DNA of 64,000 bases from SVKR01 sp963649145. Its GTDB lineage: Bacteria > Bacillota > Clostridia > Oscillospirales > Oscillospiraceae. Shown one piece after another: positions 17,878 through 26,197 of this stretch. The number at the start of each line of letters is the position of its first letter. Position 1 is the first letter of the stretch. The stretch covers positions 1 to 64,000 of the forward strand of contig CAVJGI010000001.1 of assembly GCA_963649145.1 (NCBI GenBank), written 5' to 3'. The notes under the pieces are model-generated. The model was not told where the DNA came from and searched no databases. It saw only the letters and a program-made list of their open reading frames with translations. The position numbers and the translations under genes are program-made.

Positions 17878-18487
17878 AAAAGAGAAGGACCGGCAGACGC
17901 CGGTCCTTCGTTTTTAAATAATGCTTCGGTACATACAGTGGCAGCATGTTGAATGTCTTTTTAAGAGATGACAGAATATCCTCAAAGAATTTCTGGTCCC
18001 GTATCTCATAGAGCTCGCCGAGGATCACGGCGACAAAGTGAAATGTCCTGTCACAGCTATCGTAATAGAACGTTATACCGGACGACTCGATAAACTCCTC
18101 GGAAACCCAATCTTTCCCGGTAACGTCGCAGAGAGCGACATCCACATAGTGCCCTTCGTCGAGCGCTTTTTGGCTCTCGGCAAAGAAAAGGTGCCATGCC
18201 GTCCCATCCAGCAGCGAGGCGGGGGCCTCCTGCTTTTCGCCCCATAGAGGGACCGACGGATCGCCGAAGCCGGGAAAGACTCCCAAGTTCGGGACTGTCA
18301 CGTACCCCGTAACCGGACCGGACGAAACGTTTGTGACATATCCGAGCTCCCTCAGCCGCGCCGCCAGCTCAAGCTGCTCAAGCCGCACCCTTTCCTTCTC
18401 AGCCCGCGAAATCAGAATCCCGACCACAACTCCAACCAGCACAACCGCAGCCACAGCAAGAAAGATGAGCAGTTTTTTGCGCTTCAT
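17768..18487 (-). CDS. Membrane-anchored protein of unknown function with anomalous C-terminal extension
   Basis: 239 residues. A basic start and one transmembrane segment (about 5-25) precede a charged helix and a region with tyrosine/aspartate-rich strands. TGAGGAGG lies before the ATG. The frame runs through the engB terminator hairpin and 110 bases into engB antisense, so the last 55 or so residues (from about KHYLKTKDRR) are likely not ancestral. Another frame has TAA just before the hairpin, suggesting a frameshift or a lost stop. I do not recognise the family. It is the third gene of the minus-strand island. Confidence 0.6.
   Translation of the reverse strand: MKRKKLLIFLAVAAVVLVGVVVGILISRAEKERVRLEQLELAARLRELGYVTNVSSGPVTGYVTVPNLGVFPGFGDPSVPLWGEKQEAPASLLDGTAWHLFFAESQKALDEGHYVDVALCDVTGKDWVSEEFIESSGITFYYDSCDRTFHFVAVILGELYEIRDQKFFEDILSSLKKTFNMLPLYVPKHYLKTKDRRLPVLLFFSNTSKSRRSAARGLFPFRRRTGAGRFPAGGRGSPG
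17884..17915 (+). terminator. Intrinsic terminator of engB
   Basis: Arms GAAGGACCGGC (17884-17894) and GCCGGTCCTTC (17899-17909), loop AGAC, followed by GTTTTT. The A-run before it may give termination on the minus strand too. Confidence 0.9.
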
Positions 18488-18517
18488 AGGGGCACCTCCT
18501 CAAGCAAGAAAACGCGA

Positions 18518-18778
18518 TTACTCACGGAGCGTATATGTAAGGGCGGCTGAGTAAAACCCTTCCTGAATCGTGACGTCAACGGCAACTCCGTTGTTTTCCC
18601 CTGTTCCGGTTATTCTGTATGTCCACTTGAAATCAAAGACTTTCGTGCCGAGAACGGTGTGGTTTGTGTCAGTATTGATTTTAAAATTAGCAGAGACATA
18701 ATTCTGGAGATTTCCATTGGCATCGGCAGGGAGCTGTAAGGGACAGCCTTGACCAAGAAATTGAAATGCAGCCATCAT
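18518..18778 (-). CDS. Small hypothetical protein of the minus-strand island
   Basis: 86 residues from ATG 18778, which overlaps the upstream TGA by one base (TGATG), so translation is probably coupled. It is rich in Thr, Asn and hydrophobic residues in an alternating pattern suggesting beta strands. No signal peptide is visible. It may have been the C-terminal part of the upstream secreted protein before a frameshift. Family not recognised. Confidence 0.5.
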   Translation of the reverse strand: MMAAFQFLGQGCPLQLPADANGNLQNYVSANFKINTDTNHTVLGTKVFDFKWTYRITGTGENNGVAVDVTIQEGFYSAALTYTLRE

Positions 18779-19749
18779 CACTTGCTTTCCATCAACAGTA
18801 GGATTATAGGGAAAAAGGAATTTGTATCGTTATCTAATTCTCCCTCGTCATAGGAGGGGTCAAAGTTGATTGAAACCGGGGGATTTGGTATAGCAAGAGA
18901 AACGCCAAACAAAAGGGGAAAGGTCGCTTTTGCGACATTCCCTTTGTATCTGACAAGTGCATAACTAAAATACTCACTTGCTCTTGTGACAGCCTTTAGA
19001 TTGACATTGTTAACGAGCATACTGTTTCCATCATAAGTCGTTGAGCTGCTGCTTCCATATGGCGTGTATTGAGTTGTTTTTGACCCTATTCCCATCGTGA
19101 CCTTAAACTCGCCGCCGGTGCTTGTGTTTATTTCGGGAGGCCACTCCTCCGGGAAAAGCAGGACGAGGATTTCTTTGAAGACATCGCCATATATCGTGGT
19201 AGTTTGCGTGTAAGTTTTTCGGCCAATTCTCGTTGACGCTTGAGGAGACGACTCGGAAGGCGGCTCATCGTCGACGGTTACAGAAGGCGACAAAAACTCC
19301 AAATACCAGTTCACGTTAAAGGGCTTCAGCGAGGACAACTCGTTGCATGTCAAGTTAACATAGTACATGTTTTCAAGCTGTAAATCAGCCATGATAATGC
19401 GCACAAATTCGCTGGTCGGGATGACGGATAGAATTCGATAATTTTCGTTCCGGTCTTCTGCGCTGACAAAGGCACCGTCGCAAAGGTCAATATTGATATC
19501 AAAAGCATTGGAAGATGGTACTTGACCAGAGACATGGAGAGATAGGGCATCCCACTCCACCGTTACGCTGATTTGAGAAGAAAGAATATTATCCGATAGA
19601 AGTGAACTTTCGTCTTTGTAGAAGTCTTGGAAAGTAGTGAGTGTAGCAGACTGAGAGATATCAATCGAATGATTGGCAGAAGCTGTCATGGAAGAGAAAC
19701 TGAGCGCAATGCAAAAGCTGAACAGTAACGAGAGAAACTTCTTGAACAT
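18778..19749 (-). CDS. Secreted hypothetical protein, first gene of the minus-strand island
   Basis: 323 residues from ATG 19749, chosen because AGGAGG lies 7 bases upstream. A clear signal peptide (KK, hydrophobic stretch, cleavage after TASA near residue 25) precedes a Ser/Thr-rich body with predicted beta character. The C-terminus is hydrophobic (FFPIILLLMESK). Base composition is much lower in GC than the neighbouring core genes. No known domain is recognised. It may be exported and act with the membrane-anchored third gene product. Confidence 0.65.
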   Translation of the reverse strand: MFKKFLSLLFSFCIALSFSSMTASANHSIDISQSATLTTFQDFYKDESSLLSDNILSSQISVTVEWDALSLHVSGQVPSSNAFDINIDLCDGAFVSAEDRNENYRILSVIPTSEFVRIIMADLQLENMYYVNLTCNELSSLKPFNVNWYLEFLSPSVTVDDEPPSESSPQASTRIGRKTYTQTTTIYGDVFKEILVLLFPEEWPPEINTSTGGEFKVTMGIGSKTTQYTPYGSSSSTTYDGNSMLVNNVNLKAVTRASEYFSYALVRYKGNVAKATFPLLFGVSLAIPNPPVSINFDPSYDEGELDNDTNSFFPIILLLMESK

Positions 19750-19868
19750 AGAAAACCTCCTATTCTGACACATGTGCTTCTTACTGCTTCTTAAATTCGT
19801 TTTTAAATCGACCGCATAGGCATCGTCTCCTTTTTTAACTAGTTTCTATTGAGATTCCTGACGATCTA

Positions 19869-19898
19869 ATCATATCAACAAAGTTTCACACTTGTCAA
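19869..19898 (-). promoter_or_regulatory. Promoter of the unknown three-gene operon
   Basis: Minus strand: TTGACA (19893-19898), 18-base spacer, TATGAT (19869-19874). It leaves a leader of about 110 bases before the secreted protein. Confidence 0.75.
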
Positions 19899-19952
19899 TT
19901 CGCAGAATAGGCAACAAATCGTCACTGAAAATGTGCAGAGAGCGCAGAGGAT

Positions 19953-19984
19953 GCAGCGCTTAGGACTTTCTCCCTAAGCGCTGC
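19953..19984. repeat. 12-bp inverted repeat abutting a -35 box
   Basis: GCAGCGCTTAGG (19953-19964) and CCTAAGCGCTGC (19973-19984). The next base begins the -35 box of the plus-strand promoter. It may be a terminator relic (it is followed by ttgcttttt) or an operator. Confidence 0.6.
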
Positions 19985-20013
19985 TTGCTTTTTGCGGGCG
20001 GGTTTGGTATAAT
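19985..20013 (+). promoter_or_regulatory. Promoter of the M50-scpA-scpB run
   Basis: TTGCTT (19985-19990), 17-base spacer, TATAAT (20008-20013). Confidence 0.8.
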
Positions 20014-20043
20014 AAAATATCAAACTTGGGGGAGTATGTGCTT

Positions 20044-20739
20044 TTGAGCGGGATTCGGGAATTCTGGAGCGGGCTGGACTGGTCCGTTCTGACGGACATG
20101 CTGATATCGGTGATCCCGGCGCTGCTCTGCATTACGCTGCATGAGACGGCGCATGGTCTCGTGGCTTACCGGCTTGGGGACGACACGGCGAAGCGCGCGG
20201 GGCGGCTTTCCCTGAACCCGCTGCGGCATATTGACTGGTTCGGGCTGCTGATGATGGTCGTGTTCCGTTTCGGCTGGGCGAAGCCCGTACCGGTGGATAT
20301 GCGGAAATTCAAAAAGCCCAAGACCGGCATGGCGATCGTCGCCGCGGCGGGACCGCTCAGCAATCTGCTCCTCGCGGTCGTGCTGCTCTTCATTTACGGG
20401 CTCATCTATTTTCCCCTGACCATCGCGGGGACCGGGCTCGCGGACTTTGTTCTGCAAACGGTCTCCACAACGGCGTATCTCTCCGTCGCGCTCGCGGTGT
20501 TCAACGTGATCCCCATCTCCCCGCTGGACGGCAGCAAGGTGCTGTTCTCCTTCCTGCGCGACGATCAGTACGCCAAGCTGATGCGCTATGAGCGCTACGG
20601 GATGATCGCGCTGCTCGTTTTAGTCTGGACCGGCGTGCTCTCCAAGCCGCTGAACGCGGCGACGACGTGGGTCTTTGATCTGCTGTTCCACTTTGCCCAG
20701 TGGGGCGGCGACCTTGCGCTGAAACTATTTTACCGATAA
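20044..20739 (+). CDS. Site-2 protease (M50) family membrane protein
   Basis: 231 residues with about five membrane segments. HETAH is the zinc motif, and PISPLDGSKV near the C-terminal third supplies the Asp ligand. This is the compact M50 subgroup common in Firmicutes just upstream of scpA; substrates are unknown. The start is uncertain: GGGGGAG (20028-20034) best fits TTG 20044, but GTG 20038 and TTG 20026 are also in frame. An ATG at 20036 is out of frame. Confidence 0.88.
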   Translation: MSGIREFWSGLDWSVLTDMLISVIPALLCITLHETAHGLVAYRLGDDTAKRAGRLSLNPLRHIDWFGLLMMVVFRFGWAKPVPVDMRKFKKPKTGMAIVAAAGPLSNLLLAVVLLFIYGLIYFPLTIAGTGLADFVLQTVSTTAYLSVALAVFNVIPISPLDGSKVLFSFLRDDQYAKLMRYERYGMIALLVLVWTGVLSKPLNAATTWVFDLLFHFAQWGGDLALKLFYR

Positions 20740-20751
20740 GGCGTTTGCTGC

Positions 20752-21564
20752 ATGGAACCTACCTATCATCTTGAGGGCGTCATCCGCTCAAAGGAGGAGA
20801 TGGCGGACTTTGAAGGTCCGCTGAATCTCATTCTGATGCTCCTCGGCAAAAACAAAATAGAGATCCGCGACATCCCGATCTCCGAGATCTCGGAGCAGTA
20901 TCTCGCGTATCTGGACGAGATGAAGTCCATGGACCTTGAGGTCGCGAGCGAGTTTGTCCAGATGGCGGCGCACCTGCTTTATATCAAGAGCAAGATGCTC
21001 CTGACGAGCGAGGAGGAGCCGCCGGACGAGCTGGAGCTGCTTATCGCCTCGCTGGAGCAGCTGCGCGCGCGGGATATTTACGCCGCCGTGAAGGACGCAG
21101 CCCCGGCGCTGCTGCGCGCCTCGGAATACGGTGCGGGCTACTTCACGAAGGAGCCGGAGCCGCTTCAGGGCGTCAAGGAATACCGCTACTCCCACGAGAG
21201 CTGGGAGCTGCTGCTCGCGCTGAAAAACGCGCTGCTGCGCGCGCGGACGAGTGCGGACGCAGAGGCGGCGGAGGAGGAGACGCGCCGCCGGCGCATCGTG
21301 CCGAAGCGCATCGTCTATCCCGTGCGCGAAAAAAGCCGCGAGATTCTAACGCTGCTCAGCGCACGTGGACTGCTGCCGCTCGCGGAGTTTTACCGCCTGA
21401 GCCGCAGCCGGAGCGAGGTCGTGGCGACCTTCGTCTCCATTCTGGAGCTTTGCAGCCACGGACACGCGCGCTTGGAGCGCGCCGCGGACGGCGCGCTGGA
21501 TGTCCGCTTCACCGGCGGGGACACGGAAAAGATCCTCGAAAGTATGGACGAGAGATTGGAATGA
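20752..21564 (+). CDS. scpA: Segregation and condensation protein A
   Basis: 270 residues. The N-terminal FEGPLNLILMLLGKNKIEI block and the EFVQMAAHLLYIKSKMLL helix are the family hallmarks. The C-terminal winged-helix region is present. ScpA is the kleisin that bridges the SMC heads. It is followed by scpB after 6 bases. SMC itself is not in this window. Confidence 0.95.
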   Translation: MEPTYHLEGVIRSKEEMADFEGPLNLILMLLGKNKIEIRDIPISEISEQYLAYLDEMKSMDLEVASEFVQMAAHLLYIKSKMLLTSEEEPPDELELLIASLEQLRARDIYAAVKDAAPALLRASEYGAGYFTKEPEPLQGVKEYRYSHESWELLLALKNALLRARTSADAEAAEEETRRRRIVPKRIVYPVREKSREILTLLSARGLLPLAEFYRLSRSRSEVVATFVSILELCSHGHARLERAADGALDVRFTGGDTEKILESMDERLE

Positions 21565-21570
21565 GATACT

Positions 21571-22176
21571 ATGGATAAACACGAGATCGCCGCCGCGCTG
21601 GAGGCCATATTGTTCGCCGCCGGCGAGCCGGTGCCCGCCGAGCGCATCGCAAAGGTGCTTGGCGTTTCGGAGGACGAGGTCTTTGCCGCCGCGGAGATGC
21701 TGACCGCGCGGTACGGCGCCGAGCGGAGCGGCATCCGCCTGCTGCGGCTCGACCGCAAGCTCCAGCTCTGCTCCGCGCCGGAATATGCCCAGCTCATCAC
21801 CCACGCATTGGAGACGCGCAAGCCCCCGCGGTTGACGCCCGCGGCACTGGAGGTGCTCGCGATCGTGGCGTATTTCCAGCCCGTGACGCGCGCTTATATT
21901 GATCAGGTCCGCGGCGTGGACAGCGCTTACACCGTCGGCGTCCTGACCGAGCGCGGGCTCATCGAGCCCGCCGGAAAGCTGGATGTTCCCGGCCGTCCGA
22001 CGCTTTACCGCACGGGCGACGTGTTCCTGCGCACGATGAACATCCGCAGCATCGACGAGCTGCCCGCCCTGCCGGATCTCGGCACGGACGAGGGCGTCAT
22101 CGCGCTGCAAAACAAGATCGACGCGCTCCGCGCCGGCGAGCTGGACGGTCAGCTCAGCTTCGACACGGAGGACTGA
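21571..22176 (+). CDS. scpB: Segregation and condensation protein B
   Basis: 201 residues with tandem winged-helix domains. Landmarks are the ALEAILFAAGEPV start and the ALEVLAIVAYFQPVTRAYID block near residue 91, followed by RGL.EPAGKLDVPGRP. ScpB binds ScpA to form the condensin complex. It is coupled closely to scpA. Confidence 0.95.
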   Translation: MDKHEIAAALEAILFAAGEPVPAERIAKVLGVSEDEVFAAAEMLTARYGAERSGIRLLRLDRKLQLCSAPEYAQLITHALETRKPPRLTPAALEVLAIVAYFQPVTRAYIDQVRGVDSAYTVGVLTERGLIEPAGKLDVPGRPTLYRTGDVFLRTMNIRSIDELPALPDLGTDEGVIALQNKIDALRAGELDGQLSFDTED

Positions 22177-22218
22177 GTGCGGCTTTTAGAATTTTCGGAA
22201 AGGAGGCTTGGCGGAGAT

Positions 22219-22878
22219 ATGCTTGCGCTTTTGATCATTGCGGCGGTCATCATTCTGATCCTCATCACCCCCGTGGGGGCGGACGCCGCCTTCGGCGGGG
22301 ACGGTCCGTTTTCGCTGAAGATAGTCATCGGGCCGCTGCGTCTGACCGTCCTGCCGCCGAAGCCGAAAAAGGAGAAAAAACCGAAGAAGCCCAAGGAGAA
22401 AAAGGCAAAGAAAAAGCCCACGGACGGCGAAAAAAAGCCGAAGCCGAAGCTCGCCCTCGGCGACATTTTCGCGCTCGCGAAGATCGCACTCGCCGCGCTG
22501 GGGCGCTTTCGCCGGAGGCTCAGCCTCGACGTGCTGACGCTGCACCTCACCGCCGGCGCGCCGGACCCTTACGACGCCGTGATGCAGTATAATTACCTCA
22601 ACACCGGGCTCGGCGTGCTCTGGCCTCTCTTAAACCGCGCGTTCAACATCCGGCGGCGCGACGTGCGCACCGCGCTGGACATCGGCGCGGATGGACTCGC
22701 CGCGGAGGGCAGAGTGAAGGCGACGCTCCGCATCGGGCAGATCCTGCATATCGCGAACTGCGCGCTTTACGCGCTCATCAAATGGTATCTCCCGCGCCGC
22801 CGCGCGGAGAAGGCGGCGGAAAAAGCCGCCGCAGCGGAGAAAACGGAAACTTTGAATGCCGAAGGGCAGAAAGGATAA
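22219..22878 (+). CDS. DUF2953 domain-containing protein
   Basis: 219 residues. An N-terminal hydrophobic segment is followed by an extremely Lys/Pro-rich linker (about 50-80) and a DUF2953-type domain (LHLTAGAPDPYDAVMQYNYLN). The function is unknown; it is generally found next to the ytfJ gene in clostridia, as here. ATG 22219 is preferred, with AGGAGG (22201-22206) upstream; GTG 22177 directly after the scpB stop is an alternative. Confidence 0.82.
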   Translation: MLALLIIAAVIILILITPVGADAAFGGDGPFSLKIVIGPLRLTVLPPKPKKEKKPKKPKEKKAKKKPTDGEKKPKPKLALGDIFALAKIALAALGRFRRRLSLDVLTLHLTAGAPDPYDAVMQYNYLNTGLGVLWPLLNRAFNIRRRDVRTALDIGADGLAAEGRVKATLRIGQILHIANCALYALIKWYLPRRRAEKAAEKAAAAEKTETLNAEGQKG

Positions 22879-22885
22879 GCACACT

Positions 22886-23278
22886 ATGGAAACGAAATCG
22901 AACATCAGCAATCTCGTGGACGTGACGATGGAAAAAATGCGCAGCATCGTGGACGTCAACACCGTCGTCGGCGACGCGATCACCACGCCGGACGGCGTGA
23001 CCATCATCCCGGTCAGCAAGGTGAGCTACGCCTTCGCCTCCGGCGGCAGCGATTTTTCCGTCAAGGACGGCAAAAACGGCTTCGGCGGCGGCAACGGCGC
23101 GGGCGTCAAGATCGAGCCGATCGGCTTTCTCATCGTGAAGGACGGCAGCGTCCGCATGGTGAACATCACCCCGCCGGCGGCGTCCACGCTCGACCGCGTG
23201 ATCGAAAAGGCGCCGGAGCTGATGGACTCCGTGCAGGACTTCCTCGCCAAGCGCTCCGGCAGCGCCGCGCAGGAATAA
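22886..23278 (+). CDS. ytfJ: YtfJ/GerW-family sporulation protein
   Basis: 130 residues. It shows the family pattern VGDAITTPDGVTIIPVSKVSYAFASGG, here split at the Val-Ser turn, then GGGNGAGVKIEPIGFLI. In Bacillus this protein (GerW) is made in the forespore and is needed for normal germination. It follows the DUF2953 gene by 7 bases, which is the usual pairing. Confidence 0.9.
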   Translation: METKSNISNLVDVTMEKMRSIVDVNTVVGDAITTPDGVTIIPVSKVSYAFASGGSDFSVKDGKNGFGGGNGAGVKIEPIGFLIVKDGSVRMVNITPPAASTLDRVIEKAPELMDSVQDFLAKRSGSAAQE

Positions 23279-23342
23279 TCCGGCGGGCTCCGCCGCATAC
23301 TAAGCACTGATTTTTCTTGTTTGAAAGGCGGTGCTCTTTCCT

Positions 23343-24473
23343 ATGCACGAACGAGTCCTTGCGCTGCTGCTCGCGGCGGTGCTCCTGCTCTGCGCTGTTC
23401 CCGCAGCGCACGCGGAGGGGACCGAGACCGCGGCGGCGTCCGCCGTCGTGTATGAGCCGCGGACCGGGACGGTGCTCTATGAAAAGGAGCCGGACCGCCG
23501 GATGCTCGTCGCGAGCACGACGAAGATCATGACGGCGCTCGTCACGCTCGAACACTGCGCGATGGACGAGCTCGTCCCCGTGACGGCGGCGCACGCTGCG
23601 GTCGAGGGCTCCTCGGCGTATCTGACGCCGGGGGAGAGCTACCGCGCGGAGGAGCTGCTTTACGCGCTGCTGCTCGTCTCCGGAAACGACGCTGCCGCGG
23701 CGCTCGCCGACCATGTCGGCGGCAGCATGGCGGGCTTTGCCGCGCTCATGAACGAAAAATGCGCGGAGCTCGGCTTGGAGAACACGCATTTCGTCAACTC
23801 CCACGGGCTCGATGACCCGGAGCACTATTCCACCGCGCGCGACCTCGCGCTGTTGACCGCGGCGGCGATGGAGAACGCGGACTTCTGCCGCATCTTCGGT
23901 GCGGTGCGCTATGAAGAAAACGGCAGGACTTATGTAAACCACAATAAGCTCCTGCAAAGCTGCCCCGGCTGCATCGGCGGCAAGACGGGCTACACGAAGG
24001 CGGCGGGGCGTATCCTCGTCTCCTGCGCGGAGCGGGACGGGCTGCGCCTCATCTGCGTGACCGTTTCGGACCCGGACGACTGGCGCGACCACGCCGCGCT
24101 CTATGACGCGCTCTTCGCCGCGTGGCGCTATCTCCCGCTTCCGGGCAGCCGCGCCCAGCGCGTCCCGATCGTGTCCGGAACGCGGTCATACGCCGCGCTG
24201 CGGGCGGGCGTGAACGGCGTGCTCGTCCCGCATGACGCGGAGGCGGAGGTGCGCGTTTTGCTGCCGCGCTTTTTCTTCGCGCCCGTGCTGCGCGGAACGC
24301 AGGCGGGCACGGCGGAGCTCTGGCTCGGCGGCGAGCGCGCCGGGGTCTACCCGCTCTATTTTGCCGAGAGCGTCACGGTGGACGCCCTCCAGCGGCTGAC
24401 GGCGTGGGAGCGCTTTCGCCGCGCGTGGTTTTTGAGCGCGCGTCAGGGAACAGTCTATTATCCTGATTTTTGA
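23343..24473 (+). CDS. D-alanyl-D-alanine carboxypeptidase (S11 family)
   Basis: 376 residues. A signal peptide ends near AHAEG (residues 20-24). The penicillin-binding motifs are in order: STTK (SxxK, about 56), SGN (SxN, about 116) and KTG (about 218). A C-terminal beta domain follows. It trims the terminal D-Ala of cell-wall peptides outside the membrane. Clostridial paralogues of this DacF/DacB type are often sporulation-linked, which its place after ytfJ fits. ATG 23343 is chosen over GTG 23331 because of the ribosome-binding-site spacing. Confidence 0.92.
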   Translation: MHERVLALLLAAVLLLCAVPAAHAEGTETAAASAVVYEPRTGTVLYEKEPDRRMLVASTTKIMTALVTLEHCAMDELVPVTAAHAAVEGSSAYLTPGESYRAEELLYALLLVSGNDAAAALADHVGGSMAGFAALMNEKCAELGLENTHFVNSHGLDDPEHYSTARDLALLTAAAMENADFCRIFGAVRYEENGRTYVNHNKLLQSCPGCIGGKTGYTKAAGRILVSCAERDGLRLICVTVSDPDDWRDHAALYDALFAAWRYLPLPGSRAQRVPIVSGTRSYAALRAGVNGVLVPHDAEAEVRVLLPRFFFAPVLRGTQAGTAELWLGGERAGVYPLYFAESVTVDALQRLTAWERFRRAWFLSARQGTVYYPDF

Positions 24474-24482
24474 GGACGAACT

Positions 24483-25172
24483 ATGGCGGAACGGCTGCAA
24501 AAACTCATCTCCGCGGCGGGGATCGCCTCCCGGCGCGCCGCGGAAGCGCTCATCGCCGCCGGGCGCGTGACCGTGAACGGCGAGACCGCGTCGCTCGGCG
24601 CGAGCGCGGACAGAGAAAGGGACACGGTCTGCGTGGACGGCGTGCCGCTCCGCTTTGCCGCGGCGCGTACATACATTATGCTCCATAAGCCCCGCGGCTA
24701 TGTGACGACGCTCTCGGACGAGCGCGGACGCCCCACGGTGGCGGAGCTCGTGCGGGACGCCGGCGCGCGGCTTTACCCCGTCGGGCGGCTCGATATGGAC
24801 AGCGAGGGGCTGCTGCTCCTGACGGACGACGGCGCATTTGCGAACGCGCTGACCCACCCCTCGCACGAGGTCGACAAGGTCTACCGCGTGACCGTCTCCG
24901 GCGACGTCGCCGCGGCGCTGCCGCGCCTGCGCGCGATGCGGGAACTCGACGGCGAGCCTATCCGCGCCCCGCGCACCCAGCAGGAGCCGGACGGCGCGCT
25001 GCTTATCACGATCCACGAGGGCAAAAACCGGCAGGTGCGCCGCATGTGCGCCGCGGCGGGGCTGACGGTCCGGCGTCTCGTCCGCGTCGCGGAGGGCGCG
25101 CTCACGCTCGGCGACCTCCCGGTCGGAGCATGGCGTCACCTGACCGCGGATGAAGTAAATTCCGTCAAATAA
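24483..25172 (+). CDS. RluB/RsuA-family rRNA pseudouridine synthase
   Basis: 229 residues. An N-terminal S4 RNA-binding domain (RLQKLISAAGIASRRAAE) precedes the catalytic domain with the Asp in GRLDMDSEGLLLLT (about residue 101). NRQVRRM is present near residue 181. It isomerises a uridine in 16S or 23S rRNA; the exact site cannot be told from sequence alone. It is the last gene of the run that begins at the M50 protease. Confidence 0.92.
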   Translation: MAERLQKLISAAGIASRRAAEALIAAGRVTVNGETASLGASADRERDTVCVDGVPLRFAAARTYIMLHKPRGYVTTLSDERGRPTVAELVRDAGARLYPVGRLDMDSEGLLLLTDDGAFANALTHPSHEVDKVYRVTVSGDVAAALPRLRAMRELDGEPIRAPRTQQEPDGALLITIHEGKNRQVRRMCAAAGLTVRRLVRVAEGALTLGDLPVGAWRHLTADEVNSVK

Positions 25173-25234
25173 TGCAGATTCTCCCGCTTCAAACTGGAGC
25201 TTGTGCCGAATTTGAAAGTTTTTTGCAAACGTTC

Positions 25235-25263
25235 TTGCATTTTTTGAAAAAAGAGACTATAGT
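25235..25263 (+). promoter_or_regulatory. Promoter of the RpiR-family regulator operon
   Basis: TTGCAT (25235-25240), 17-base spacer, TATAGT (25258-25263). The predicted transcript starts at or inside the GC-rich hairpin that follows. Confidence 0.78.
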
Positions 25264-25265
25264 GT

Positions 25266-25318
25266 GCTTTGCCCCGGCGCGTAAGCGCCGGGTGCAGAGC
25301 GTTTTTTTATTTTTTTAA
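25266..25318 (+). terminator. Strong terminator-like hairpin at the predicted 5' end of the regulator mRNA
   Basis: A stem of about 15 bp with one bulge (25266-25280 with 25285-25300, loop GTAA) is followed by G and seven Ts, then ATTTTTTT. It is suited to end transcription of the upstream pseudouridine synthase run. Its position just after the -10 box is unusual. Confidence 0.8.
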
Positions 25319-25336
25319 TAGATGAAGGACAAAAAC

Positions 25337-26197
25337 ATGGAAAAGGACATTCTCGCCCGCCTTGCGGAAGGCGCAGGCTTTTCCAAGGGGCAGAAGCGCA
25401 TCGCAAAGTATATCACGGAAAACTATGACAAGGCGGCGTTCATGACCGCGGGGAAGCTCGGTCAGATCGTCGGCGTCAGCGAATCGACCGTCGTCCGCTT
25501 CGCGAGCGAGCTCGGCTACGACGGCTACCCCGGCATGCGCAAGGCACTGCAGGAGATGATCCGCTCGCGCCTCACGAGCGTCCAGCGCATCGAGGTCGCG
25601 CGCGAGACCATGAACCCTGAACACCTCGTCGAGGCGGTGTTCATGGCGGATATGGAAAAGCTCCAGATCACGATGGACGAGCTCGATCAGGCGAGCTTCA
25701 ACGAGGCGGTGGACACGATCTTAAACGCCCGCAACATCTACATCGTCGGCATGCGCAGCTCGACCTGCCTTGCAAACTTTCTCGGCTTTTACCTGAATCT
25801 GCTTCAGGAAAACGTCCACATCATTCAGGACACCGCCGTCAGCGAGGTGTATGAGCAGATCATCCGCATCCGCGAGGGCGACGTGTTTATCGGCATCAGC
25901 TACCCGCGTTATTCCAGCCGCACGGCGCGCGCGATGAAGTTCGCAAAAAGCGCCGGGGCAAAGGTCATCGGCATCACCGACGGCGAGAGCTCACCCTTTG
26001 TCGGCGTGGCGGACACGCTGATCTATGCCAAGAGCGATATGGTGAGCTTTCTCGACTCCCTCGTCGCGCCGCTGAGCCTCATCAACGCGCTCATCGTCGC
26101 CGTCGGCGTGCGCAGCAAGGAGAATATCTCCGACACCTTCAAGCGGCTTGAGACCATCTGGTCGGATTATGACGTCTATGAGCATGCAGAGGACTGA
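25337..26197 (+). CDS. RpiR/MurR-family transcriptional regulator
   Basis: 286 residues. The N-terminal helix-turn-helix region is KRIAKYITEN...VSESTVVRFASELGYDGYPG. A C-terminal SIS (sugar isomerase) domain follows, with VGMRSSTCLANF and FIGISYPRYSSRT. The family senses phosphosugars; the ligand is unknown here, and no sugar genes adjoin it. ATG 25337 is chosen because AAGGA lies 7 bases upstream, whereas ATG 25322 has no ribosome-binding site. Confidence 0.92.
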   Translation: MEKDILARLAEGAGFSKGQKRIAKYITENYDKAAFMTAGKLGQIVGVSESTVVRFASELGYDGYPGMRKALQEMIRSRLTSVQRIEVARETMNPEHLVEAVFMADMEKLQITMDELDQASFNEAVDTILNARNIYIVGMRSSTCLANFLGFYLNLLQENVHIIQDTAVSEVYEQIIRIREGDVFIGISYPRYSSRTARAMKFAKSAGAKVIGITDGESSPFVGVADTLIYAKSDMVSFLDSLVAPLSLINALIVAVGVRSKENISDTFKRLETIWSDYDVYEHAED

